From the NCBI GenBank assembly GCA_001051155.2, contig JYIP02000004.1, positions 1,117,576 through 1,181,575 of the forward strand: a stretch of DNA of 64,000 bases. Reading direction: 5' to 3'. Both the position numbers and the translations under genes were made by a program. Source of the DNA: Chrysoporthe austroafricana. Its lineage: Eukaryota > Ascomycota > Sordariomycetes > Diaporthales > Cryphonectriaceae. The notes beneath the pieces were generated by a model, which searched no databases, was not told the DNA's origin, and saw nothing but the letters and a program-made list of their open reading frames with translations. This document shows, piece after piece, positions 32,854 to 43,394 of the stretch (position 1 is its first letter; each line of letters begins with the position of its first letter).

Positions 32854-33444
32854 CCTGTCTGGGGTCTGCGTAATAACGAAAAGTCAAAGCAGTGAGAGAC
32901 AGGAAAAGGAAGGGCAGATTTTGAGTGCCAGACATCAGAAGGAAGAGAAAGACAGGAGCCCAACCGGAGCCTTGGGTAGTCCGTGTCCCTTTTATTCATT
33001 ACCAATATGTTTAGAACTCTAGAGAGATAGAGACTGTTAGGCTATGGACTAGGGTCAAGTGAACCCTGATTCGTACTGAAGTCACCATCATGAGTGCGGG
33101 CTAGGTGTGTAGCTCCTCGAGGCCGTCGCGATGAACCCGTCATAAGCTTAGTCCGGAGAGGAGGCTCAGGCACTTGCCACTAAGACATGCTTTCTAGGTT
33201 AACTAGTGCCCGCTTGACAGCTATTCACGGCATTCAGTTCCGCTCAGCGCGCCTTCGTCGTGTCACCAAATGCGCGATGGCTTTACGGGGAAGTGACGAG
33301 ATGATATGTGTGAGCTATAGGCCTTTGAAAGCAAGTCAATCAGATCATGACGGCGATCAACCTGTTGATTTCCTCGAGTTACTTTCTTCCCATGTTATTC
33401 CTACACACAGCTCTAGAGCTACAACACACACGAACCTATCCACA
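32854..33444. other. Intergenic between divergent genes
   Basis: Promoter space for the DUF3712-type gene (-) and the M14 carboxypeptidase gene (+). Nothing else recognised. Confidence 0.4.
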
Positions 33445-35084
33445 ATGATTGTCTTCCGTTTCGGGCTTTTCCTTGCCTGTATTTCTCGCACCAGGCTGTC
33501 TCTTGCCCACTCGCCACGCGTACCGCTCGAGCAACCTGTCTCCTATGATGGCGTCCGCGTCGTCAGGCTTTCAGGCAACGACGATGCAGGCAACGATGAT
33601 GCAGGCAACGACGATGCAGGACGGATTGCTGATATCGTTAAGAGGCTGGAGCTGGACACCTGGAAACATACCGAGTCTTTTGCTGACGTCCTCGTCCCTC
33701 AGGGAATTTGGGGAGTGTTTGACGACGAGGTGGTCGGCCTTGATATTAGCATCATGCACGAGAACCTCGGCGTGTCCATCGCGGCAGAGAAGCGGAACAC
33801 CAAGATCGCAAGGTCGCATGCCAACGAGACAGACTGGTTTACCGCGTACCACCCGTACGAAGAGCATCTGCAATTTCTCCATGCTTTACATGATTCTTAT
33901 CCCCAGAATTCTCGGGTCGTGACTTCGGGCAGGTCCTACTACGGTCTGGACATTACAGGTCTTCATCTCTTCAGCGAAGAATCCGGCGGGGGAAACAAGC
34001 CCGCGATCGTCTTCCACGTGAGTCGAATGTAGTTGCACTATAGTGGATGGCCATTTTTGAACTCAGTCCGCAGGGCACCGTTCATGCTCGGGAGTGGATT
34101 ACCACGATGGTCGTCGAGTACATAGCCTCCCGTGTCCTCTCAAACGATACCTCAGATCCTGAGGCTCGAGGCTTCTTGAACAGATACGACTTCTATCTAT
34201 TTCCTGTCGTAAATCCAGATGGTAAACAAGCAGCGCCGCGAAGCGCCCTTCCAATGACCGAACCAGAAGCTCGGCTGACACTCTACAGGTTTTGTTCACA
34301 GTTGGGCGAACGACCGTCTCTGGCGCAAGAACAGGCAAGATGCAGTCGACTCTCCTTTGAAGTGTCTTGGATGGGATATAAATCGCAACTGGCCTTATAA
34401 GTAGGACATTGAGGGTGGTGCCTCTAATGATTCTTGCCACGAGACCTTCAGGGGACTTGCCCCGGGCGACGCACCTGAGACACAAGGAATGATCAAAAAG
34501 CTGGAAGAGATCAAGGCCAAACAGGGCGTGAAGCTATACATTGACTGGCACTCATACTCTCAAAGTCTCATGTCCCGTAAGGATACTTTCAGCCACCTGT
34601 TGCGACGAAGTTCGTGGGCTCACTTTTCCATCTCTCAGCATACGCGTACGACTGCAATATGCGGCCCAACAATGATACAGGACTTCAGGCGTTGGCGAAA
34701 GGAGCGGTGGCAAGGATGGCAGAGTCGCATGGCACACATTACAAATCGGGACAAATTTGTTCGACCGGTGAGTTCATTTGTCTTTTTCCCCCATATGCTA
34801 CTCTCTACCAGACAGTGCCATGAAGGTCTGCTCCGCTCTCGATACGGGTGTTATCAAGACGCCCGGAAATTCTGTGACACGAGAGTTGTTAATCATCTGC
34901 AGCCTACAAGTGCTCAGGAACATCTATCGACTACGCGCAGGATGTCATTAGAGCCGACTACGCGTTCGCCGTAGAGCTCCGAGACGATGGCAAGTATGGA
35001 TTTGTGCTCCCAGCGAATCAGATCCTGCCAAGCGGCGAAGAAGCATTCGAGGGAGTGAAGTATCTGTTGGGGAGCATGAAATGA
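33445..35084 (+). pseudogene. M14 zinc carboxypeptidase with an in-frame TAG
   Basis: A secreted carboxypeptidase A-like enzyme (MEROPS M14) that removes C-terminal residues. Exons are 33445-34017, 34074-34221, 34289-34576, 34639-34767 and 34903-35084 (439 codons, phases consistent). It has a signal peptide (MIVFRFGLFLACISRT...) and a propeptide with a three-unit NDDAG repeat. Zinc ligands are His and Glu in GTVHAREWI and His in YIDWHSYS. The substrate Arg/Asn pair is in DINRNWPYK, and the catalytic Glu in FAVELRDDGKYGF. A TAG at 34402-34404 (codon 279) follows NRNWPYK, at the position where family members normally have Trp (NWPYxWDxxGGAS); the frame continues normally with DIEGGASNDSCHETFRG. 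Everything except that codon looks functional, so this is a recent nonsense allele or pseudogene. Confidence 0.85.
33574..33618 (+). repeat. 15-bp in-frame tandem repeat in the M14 propeptide
   Basis: Three 15-bp units (GGCAACGACGATGCA, with one C/T change in the second) encode three GNDDA units in the propeptide region. In-frame and acidic. Confidence 0.9.
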
Positions 35085-37496
35085 GACGTAATTACAGTCT
35101 CAGTTGCCTGCCCGTGGGGAAGAATGTTGGTCTCTAGACGAAACCTAATAATGAGGGTCTTCAGGTTGTGGAGTTGATAGGACCTCCTGTGGTCAAGCAT
35201 TATACCCTGTAGATGTAACAGAATTGCATACGGCAAATGAGCTCGGCTCCCACATAGACAGACACAAGGATGTGATAAACTTTGCCGCTACGCTTCTTTG
35301 GCTCGAACAAGCTCACTGTACATTATCACCCATCAGAAGCGGCGCGGAGAGCTTACTCAGCCTATCGCTTAAATGCGCGAGACCTCAATCGGTAATCATA
35401 TGCAGCTCCTTGGTGTCTTTGATCGACGATATATGTCATAAAGACGCCCCGTTATTGAGGTCTCTGTGGTTGTCCCTTTGTGGATCGGATATCCGTGGGG
35501 GGTCCCCTTATCAGCCAGAACGGCTAGGCAGCACCCACTCTGCCGCCGAGACTATATCAGGCTCGGCAATATGATCATGGCCCGTTGGTTCCTAGCTTCC
35601 CCGGGTGGATCTCTCTTCGAAGGGTTACTAGACGTAGTTGCCCTGTTGGCATCTAGGGATGGATCTTTTTGAAGCGGCCTTCCAAGTATCGGTGTAGATC
35701 AAGATGCGCTGACGTATCACCATGTGGGTATGAAGATGGCAGGCATACGTGGCAAGCCGGACCATTAAGAGGCCCAACGTGAGTACCCAGTTTGAAGAAT
35801 AGCATGAAGAGCAGTTGAAGGAATTGGGGACATCCGGGCCTGGGGTCCATCAATGAGTCAGGTTCATGATATCCAACGGCCATTTTTCTTACGTATCGTG
35901 TTCTCCTGAGCGGACTAGAAATCCCTTGACTAGCTGTTGCAGCAAAGTAGCCATCATGAAGGACAGCAACTGGGTGGCCGCCGTCTCACGACTGCCTGAT
36001 CGCTGTTGGCGAATATCTGTCTTGTTTCCACGAACACATTGACTAGCAGCTCACCAGGTGCTACAAGCGCATCCCCTTTACGGTCGAGCTACAACTACCG
36101 GAAGAAGGTGGATCAGCTAGCCAGTCTAAAACTACTACTGCAACTATAGCTCACCGGCCCCAGCCGAGATGGTCAAACTGCAGATCACGATCCTATTATA
36201 TCTCGCCTGAAGATCATTAGGGGTTTGACTCTCCCACAATCCGCCTCTTGCCTCCTGTGGTACGTAGCCCGTATAACACGCTCAAGGCTAGCGATTAGTC
36301 CCCTGATCCGCTCGGCACTTCAGGACGAGGCACAAAATAACCTTATCGAGTCAAGGCCTAGCGCCGAGACCAGTCCGTGCATTTTGTGTTCGTTCTACCC
36401 ACGGCCTGCTACCGGCCGCTTGTGGTTCGTCTGAATCCTCCAACGGGCTAAACTAGATAGACCGCGTCAATTGTCATGGGATCAAGAAGGGCAAAAGGCT
36501 ACAGGGTGCTTTGGACGCCCGATCCGTATCGGGCAAACATCACAAAGAGCCAGGCTTGTGGCTCGATAGATTGGGATGCCAACATAAAAATTGACCTGGG
36601 GTGATCGAGTTGACCACGAATAACGGCGTAAGTGACCCACTCTCGGATACTAGTGAGACTGTGGTTAACGTAAACGATGATTGATCTCCCAGTAGATATG
36701 CCAAAACGTCACGCCCAAATGGGTACGATCCCCTATCATGTGATGTGGGTATGTATGCGGAGCATAAGTTAATAATTGCTGCTTCATTATAGACTCGGTA
36801 CGTGTTTCTGTATTCCATTTGTTTTGTGTGGGTGGAGCGGCCCAGTACAAGAGTCAAGACAGTTTAAAGGTGGAGGTGCAAGGCCTTAGACGTGATTAGA
36901 GCTAAAGCTTGAGTAACCCACCATATTCCCAACAGCCTGCCCCGGAGAAACCGATTCGCCATCTCGCAGCACGCGTCCTTGACCAGTGGGACTAAGTAGT
37001 ATTATGCAGCGCACGTGAGAACGGTTCGGGAACTGCTCACTGACGAAGCAGGTCACACAAATGACGCCTGGTCGCAGTATCCGGGGCCAGCTGAGGTCTT
37101 ATCAGTCGTATATGGCTGGCTGACTGGCGCATGCCGAGTTCATCTCCTGCATGCTTCGAAACACTCTACCAGGGTCGCCCAAAGAGCTCTTCTACAGCCC
37201 ATCGAATCAGTGAGAGAGGTGCTTCAGCCGTCAAGCTGATGTAATATCTAGTAGATTCAGCTCTAACCTTGCTAACCACACTGCCCCTCCTTGTCATCTC
37301 CCGCGGACCAGCGGCAAACACCATTTAAGGGTGTGCGCAAGTCGACGCCACGAATCTACAGGCCACAAGTGTTGGCCCATATGCGGGATCAGGGGAATGG
37401 ATAAACACGGACATATGTCCCTAGTCGGCTTGGTTCGCTTCCTGAATTCGCTTCCTATTCCACAGGCATGAGTCGCTTCGGCCTAGCTCTCAGACT
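35085..37496. other. Long intergenic stretch, nothing recognised
   Basis: In 2.4 kb, only short ORFs without family motifs occur on either strand. No terminal repeats or transposase fragments are visible. It could hold degraded element relics too diverged to recognise. Confidence 0.4.
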
Positions 37497-37503
37497 TATA
37501 TAT
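37497..37503 (+). promoter_or_regulatory. TATA element of the HypX-like gene
   Basis: TATATAT lies about 150 bp upstream of the ATG at 37649, followed by a CT-rich leader. Confidence 0.4.
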
Positions 37504-37648
37504 CTTTAACTACCTGTTCGACCTCAGATGTCTAGGGCATGCGAGATCGTTTCTCATATTCAGCCTACTGGTCACTCCTCTTCGTCTTCTAACCCTGACT
37601 TCCTACACGATCTAGCGGGACAGCTCTTTCTGTCAAGCAGTTGTCACT

Positions 37649-39868
37649 ATGAAGATACTCTTCATCTGCACGGCACACAACTCTCTTTCTCAGAGGCTTT
37701 ACCTCTCCCTCTCTGAGCTTCATGATGTCACCGTCGAATATGCCATCTCCGATGATGTGATCCGGGAAGCAGCTCGCTTAACAAAGCCGGACCTGATCAT
37801 CTGCCCTTTCTTAACCTCCCGCGTTCCAAATGACATATACGAAAGATATATGACGCTGATCATCCATCCCGGGCCTCCGGGTGACGCGGGTCCGTCTTCG
37901 TTGGACTGGGTCCTGATGGGAGACGACGGCTCTGAGCCTGATCCTGCGCAGCTTCTTCAGAAACATACCCTGAGCGAAGGGGGTCGATCACACTGGGGCG
38001 TGTCGGTTATTCAGGCCGAAGAAGAACTCGACGCTGGTCCCATATGGGCATTCGAACAATTTCCAATCAACATAGATGAGCCTGGCCTGACAAAATCTGC
38101 TCTTTACCGTGGGCCAGTGACACGGGCGGCGGTGTCTGCGTGCCTTGCTGCTGTGGACAGAATCAATGCTGCTGCCAATGCCTCAGCGCCATTCACTCCT
38201 CCGGCCACCCCTGGACCGACCGAGAGTCCAGAGCCGGCCCTCGGTGTCATCCATCCCGGACTTGTGGCTAGCTCACAGTTCAAAGACCTCTGTATGGGGC
38301 TCCAAAAGCCCTTCCTCGGCGGCCCGACCCACCACCGACCCCTGCTCAAGGCTGCGCAGCGGGACTTCGATATCAATATTCACAACGCCAAGGAGATATC
38401 CAGGAGGATAAGATGCTCAGACTCACAACCTGGCTGTCTCAGCTCCGTCCTCGGGCGTAGCATGTACATTTATGGGGGCGCTGTTGAAGAAGGCGCCTGG
38501 ATCACAGAGAATAAGGCAGCCCCCGGATCCATTGTGGCCGTTCGCGACGAAGCAGTATGCATTAAGACCACCGACGAGAAGGGGGTCTGGATCACGCACG
38601 TCAGACGTGTCAAGAAGAAGACAGATCCCCAGCTTTGGCCGAAGGTTCCGGCGCTATCTAGTCTTCTCGAGCTTGGACTTCTAGCAGAGGAGGCTGTAAC
38701 CAAACTCACCAAGCCGCACGCAACCGACAATTGGGAAAAGTCCCCTTACGGTACTTATCAAGACATCTGGGTCGAGTTCGTCAAGGTTGAGGGCGAGGCA
38801 ATGCCTTCTAGGCGCGTGGCATACGTCTACTCGGAATTCTACAACGGCGCCATGTCCACTCGCCAATGCGAGAAACTTCTTGAGGCGCTCGAATTTATCC
38901 TCTCTACGCACACAGCTCAGCTTCCTCTTGCTGCTGTCACCATGATGGGCGGCTCAGGCTACTTCAGCAACGGTATCCACCTCAATGTGATCGAGGCCGC
39001 GGCTGATCCTGCAGTGGAATCGTGGAGCAACATTAACCTCATTAATGATGTTGTGTATTATATGCTTCATGAATTTCCTAGTCGGAATATTCTTACCATT
39101 GCTGCCATCCGCGGCAATGCCGCCGCAGGTGGTGTTGCGATGGCGACTGCGTGCGACTACGTTGTTGCCGGAGCTGAGGTCGTCCTGAACCCTGCTTACC
39201 GCGCACTTGGTCTTTATGGTTCTGAATATCACTCCATCAGCTACAATGCCCGGTGTGGCTTTAACGGTGGTAGGAAAATTCTGAGCGACATGACGCCCAT
39301 CTCGGCTCACGACGCACGTTCAATAGGGCTCGCGGACCATGTTCTTCCCGGAAGCGGTGCCCTTTTGGAGACTCGGATCAGAAATCATGTCAAGGCCATT
39401 GTGCAGTCGGCCAAAATGGACAGCAATGATGCAGCAGTATGTTCTCCAGGCTCTTGGAAGTTAAACGCAGACGTCACGCCAATGGGTCTGGCGCGAGCAA
39501 GGGCCCTAGAACTAGGCGAGATGGCCCAAGATTTCTGGGGCTCAAGGTCGGTGCAGTATCACAGTCTCAGAGCTGCCTTCGTCAGAAAGACGAAGGCTAC
39601 ATCGACTCCAGTGCAGTTCGCAAAGCACCGGCGTGTTAGCAGCGGAGATGAGGCTCACAAGCTGAACAAAGAGGCAGATAACCGTGATTCCGTCGAGGAC
39701 TCTGCAGCGAAGCCGGGACAGGATTGCCGGGGTATTTTGGCCAAAGATCTCAAGGACAAGCCCAGTCAAGGCTTGCTTGATGATACGAAGCCTGTTGTTG
39801 CTCTCACAGGTGACGCGCCGGTGGTCGAAGGGCGAGGACCCGTCTTCAGCTGTTACTATGACGCGTGA
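37649..39868 (+). CDS. hypX: HypX-like protein: formyltransferase plus crotonase fusion
   Basis: A 739-aa fusion with the architecture of bacterial HypX/HoxX. In bacteria HypX makes CO, the active-site ligand of [NiFe]-hydrogenase, from formyl-tetrahydrofolate via formyl-CoA under aerobic conditions. The N-terminal formyltransferase-like domain (about 1-190) has the HypX signature HPGPPGDAGPSSLDWVLM at residue 73, a middle domain contains WGVSVIQAEEELDAGPIWA, and the C-terminal enoyl-CoA hydratase-like domain (about 400-600) has GYFSNGIHLNVIEAA, IRGNAAAGGVAMA and ALGLYGSEYHS. Bacterial members are about 560-580 aa; this one has an extra low-complexity tail of about 130 residues, rich in Lys/Asp/Ser. 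Fungi have no [NiFe]-hydrogenase, so the role here is open. Single exon with no breaks, in an area where neighbours are broken. No targeting signal visible. Confidence 0.88.
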   Translation: MKILFICTAHNSLSQRLYLSLSELHDVTVEYAISDDVIREAARLTKPDLIICPFLTSRVPNDIYERYMTLIIHPGPPGDAGPSSLDWVLMGDDGSEPDPAQLLQKHTLSEGGRSHWGVSVIQAEEELDAGPIWAFEQFPINIDEPGLTKSALYRGPVTRAAVSACLAAVDRINAAANASAPFTPPATPGPTESPEPALGVIHPGLVASSQFKDLCMGLQKPFLGGPTHHRPLLKAAQRDFDINIHNAKEISRRIRCSDSQPGCLSSVLGRSMYIYGGAVEEGAWITENKAAPGSIVAVRDEAVCIKTTDEKGVWITHVRRVKKKTDPQLWPKVPALSSLLELGLLAEEAVTKLTKPHATDNWEKSPYGTYQDIWVEFVKVEGEAMPSRRVAYVYSEFYNGAMSTRQCEKLLEALEFILSTHTAQLPLAAVTMMGGSGYFSNGIHLNVIEAAADPAVESWSNINLINDVVYYMLHEFPSRNILTIAAIRGNAAAGGVAMATACDYVVAGAEVVLNPAYRALGLYGSEYHSISYNARCGFNGGRKILSDMTPISAHDARSIGLADHVLPGSGALLETRIRNHVKAIVQSAKMDSNDAAVCSPGSWKLNADVTPMGLARARALELGEMAQDFWGSRSVQYHSLRAAFVRKTKATSTPVQFAKHRRVSSGDEAHKLNKEADNRDSVEDSAAKPGQDCRGILAKDLKDKPSQGLLDDTKPVVALTGDAPVVEGRGPVFSCYYDA

Positions 39869-41243
39869 GAAGGCTCATGATTTTATTAAATCGCTACTAT
39901 TATTACTCTCTGCTTCAAAATTATGATGTTCATCAGTGGATCACTTCTCAGACATAGGTAACGCTTTATTTTTCCTTGCTTCAAGTACTACCCGGTGTTT
40001 TCGTAACAGTAAGTCTTATAACACAACACGAATTCAGAGGTCAGTGCGATATTACAGATTAAGTAGAGAAGTCGCTGTTTCGGCTGCCTTATTTGGCTGG
40101 CGCGTGTCGCCATTTTTGGAGCCCTCAACAGCGAGTGGTGCTGTTATTGCCAGGTGCTTGGTACCTCTCGCTACCTGAGTACCTCTAATCAATCCAGGAC
40201 TGCAGCCCCTACTCATGATTGTGTCTCTCAAAAATGAATAGCCATTCTAAAGTCAGTCTGAAAATGAGTGGTGCCAACCTTGTGGTCACTTGGCGGCTAA
40301 GACAGCTAATAGAGACTACCTTATCGATCAACATCAAGGCCTAAAGCTGGAGTTTAGGCTGCTTGCGAATTTCACTAATGAGCAATCTGAATGAGCCGTC
40401 ACGAGTCGGGCGTTTGGAGATAGCTGGGGGACGAGTGTCCATGGGCGGAACACAAAGTTGTGACCTTCGTTTTCGTAATACGAGCGGAGAACGGGAGCAG
40501 ACGGATGACAGGCGACGGGATACCACAGAGAGAACATAGAATGGATGCTATTTAGGATTATTCTTATAACGCTAAATCACATCTCCATCTCATCGAAGGC
40601 CCATATACGAAAAACCAGGTTGACTCACTGTAGGTGCATGTCGTTAAGCATGAGTGTACTTGCTTCTGGGACCGTATCACGACAGCGGTCTCAACGGGTG
40701 TCGGTTGTAGACGGGTTTGTTATGTCGCTGGGCCAGCTCTTGGAAAACTTGGCGTCATGCAGAGTCCGGCCGGCCGTGCAGTGGACCCGGCATTTGTCCA
40801 TCGAAAAGCCAATAATAGCCTTCCAGGTGCGATCAAGAGGATCTGACAAGCGTTTATGTGGGTGCCATCCCAGTCTAGGCCAGCTCCACGGCGAGGGTAG
40901 ACTGGACAATGGGCGCATGCTGAGGTCCCTTTCATGCTCGGATTGAATTGTGATGTGCCAATCAGCGAGCCGGGATCAAGGTGGTCAGACGGCTCGGGAA
41001 CGAATTTCTTTCTGTCAAGGGCTACGTGTTATTGTGTGTGCGCCGCGTTGTGTCTTAGGCTTCGGCTCGCCGTGGAAGGGATCTTGCTGGCGGGCCTGAT
41101 CGGGAATATATGTAGTGCATTTCACTCCTAAATCATCTTTGAACAATCCTGTCTCAATCTGAACGCTGTAGAATTTGAAAATGACGGCCATCTATGTAGC
41201 TGAAGCGATATAAGAGTCACCCCGAAGAGCTGAAGCAGCTGGA
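39869..41243. other. Intergenic, nothing recognised
   Basis: 3' flanks of convergent HypX-like (+) and S10 copy 1 (-). ORFs at 40545-40946 on both strands lack motifs. Confidence 0.4.
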
Positions 41244-42870
41244 TCAGAGCTCATCTACCTCAATATGCTGGTGAAATAAGCCGGAGCTGGGGGCCTGAGC
41301 GCCGTTGCGCAACCGTATCTCGCTAACATGCTTCATCCAGTACTCCATGAGAGTTAACATGGCTCGAGGTTGATCGTAGGGTGACTGTAAAGTAGAGGTT
41401 AGAAAGAAAGATCAAGTAGTTTTCTCAAGGATGACACAGCTCACCATGTGACCCGTATCTGCTATCTCAGCGTACCACAATTTGTCAACATTCTTTAGAA
41501 CGCCCGCTGAGGCTCCGGTAGTGACCTTCCAGGGAAGGTCCTGCCAAGGGGCGTTCATGAAATATGGACGCCCAGCCCATCTCATCTCATCTAGTGATTC
41601 GCGTAGTCCTTTGGGGTTCACAAGGATATCAGCGTCGCTAGCAGTGAAGAGCATCGGGACATCGCTTGATCCTAGAATATGCTGAACATAAGGAATCGAG
41701 TCCGTAGCAGTATCGCCCGAGTCAACATAATTACGCATAACCGCTTCACTCATGAAGCTGTATGACTGCAACATCCCATGGCTCTGGTTGGAAACATCAA
41801 GCAGGTCTTCGAAAATGGCCTGGCTATTCATCCAGGCGTCAAAGGCTTGCATGATTGGGTAGCATCTCCCCGGAACAGCGCATGTCATGCGACGATCGAG
41901 CTTGTTGATGTGTTGAAGTTGGACCGGGTTGGTAATGTGCTCGCCGCAGTATTCCCATGCACGCTTGCATAAAAGCGGGTCACCACCAGCGTTGTCGCAT
42001 GCAGCCAGGAGCAGTTCGCACTCGACATACGCATCGCCCATAGCCGCGCATGCGGAGGCATTCGCACTGGGGCGGAATTGCTTGAATGGGTAGCAAGCAA
42101 CATCATACACGGACAGCAACTGCCGGGAGGGGTGTGTCCAGGCGCTGATGGACACGAGCGAGGCAAGCGGGATGAGCGCGTCAGCTTCAACAAGCTCATT
42201 GTAGCGCAGCACCATGTCGCCAATGGCCGGAACCCATCGTCCGCCGTAGGATTCGCCCGCCAAGTACACGTCTCTTCCATCAAATCCGAAGGTCGAAATG
42301 AAGAGCCGCAGAAAATGGACCACATCGTAGGCCGTCTCGTCTGCTGTTGAAGGGAGCTTCCCGTGGTCGTCGTAAGAAAGACCAACCCCGGCTGGCTGGT
42401 CCACGTAAATCATGTGAAAGGATTCGGTCCAACCGTGTGGGTTACGCTTCACGCTTCTGGAGCTCATATCGAAGGAACAATCACCATTTTCGACAAAAGC
42501 AGAAGCCTGACTGGATCCACCGGGTCCCCCACTGAACCAGAAGATGAGAGGTGTGTCGGGCCTTGGATTTCGCGCTTCAAAGTACCCTGAAACCAAGCGT
42601 AAGCCCTTCTCCTTTGAATTCCAGGTGAATGTGTCTTAGTCAAATTTACTCACAGAAAAACAAATGGCGGTCCTCCATATCTGCCCAGCCGCTATGGCTG
42701 GGAACTCCGCCGGGGCAGACTACCCCAGCCTCGTGGCTCTTGATTCGAAGTTGACTTTCCGATCCCTTTCATGGCCTCACAACACGATGCGATGTAGTAG
42801 AGACAAGACTGAGAAAATGACCCATGAAAAGGCCAGTTGCGAGCAGGGCTCGTTTAAAGTTGCAAGCCAT
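41244..42870 (-). pseudogene. S10 serine carboxypeptidase copy 1, TGA after the signal peptide
   Basis: A secreted carboxypeptidase Y-type enzyme (S10) that cuts C-terminal residues at acidic pH. Exons on the minus strand are 42870-42654, 42586-41445 and 41384-41244, with phases matching (499 codons). The ATG at 42870 opens a signal peptide (MACNFKRALLATGLFMGHF). An in-frame TGA at 42771-42769 (codon 34) follows SHRVVRP. The frame then resumes as KGSESQLRIKSHEAGVVCPG, splices into HLFFWYFEARNP, and stays open. Landmarks are the oxyanion loop FSGGPGGSS, YVDQPAGVGLSYDD, nucleophile GESYGGRWVP, Asp in ASDADILVNPKG, and His in IADTGHMSPYDQPRA across the last splice. The catalytic triad is intact, so only one codon blocks expression. 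It is divergent from S10 copy 2 with 0.5 kb between starts. Confidence 0.8.
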
Positions 42871-43394
42871 CGTCTTGGCCTCAGGAAGATCGCCGCTTCT
42901 TCCAGATGAAGACGAACTAACTTGGATGTAGACACGGAGGTTATTCTCTGTCGATTGATTGCTGTTGACAAAACAAGCATTGCGATTAGAACAGGAAAAA
43001 CAAAGTAGGAAAAGAAAATCACCTGAATTGGAGGAGGTTGTATCGGACTGGTGATTGGATGTGATCATAAAATGACTGGTCACAGTACCCACTGCCGAGA
43101 CAAAGTCGCCTTTCCTATTATGGCTAACCAGAGCGATCGGTAGAATAGCTACAAAGAAAGCCAAGTTAGGTAGGCGCAGAAGATAACCACCTGCGAGCTA
43201 TCGCCCCAGCCCAAAGAGGTCTCGCAGGGTACGATTTCCCATTATCAAGTCTCGAGTGGTGGGTGATAAGTTCGAATCGCCATTTCTCACGCGAATCTCC
43301 CCGTCCACCAGCAAATAGTTGCCCGCTCGGTATCTTTCGTTCTTTACATCAAGGTATTCCTTCTCGCTATCGACGGTCACACTATACACCAGCA
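42871..43394. other. Shared promoter of two divergent S10 genes
   Basis: A 524-bp region between the starts of S10 copy 1 (-) and copy 2 (+), probably a bidirectional promoter. An antisense ORF (43527-43198) extends into it but does not splice to copy 1. Confidence 0.5.

Noticed and set aside
42769..42771. Selenocysteine at the TGA of S10 copy 1
   Set aside because: Filamentous ascomycetes are not known to insert selenocysteine, S10 enzymes need no such residue there, and no SECIS-like element was sought or expected.
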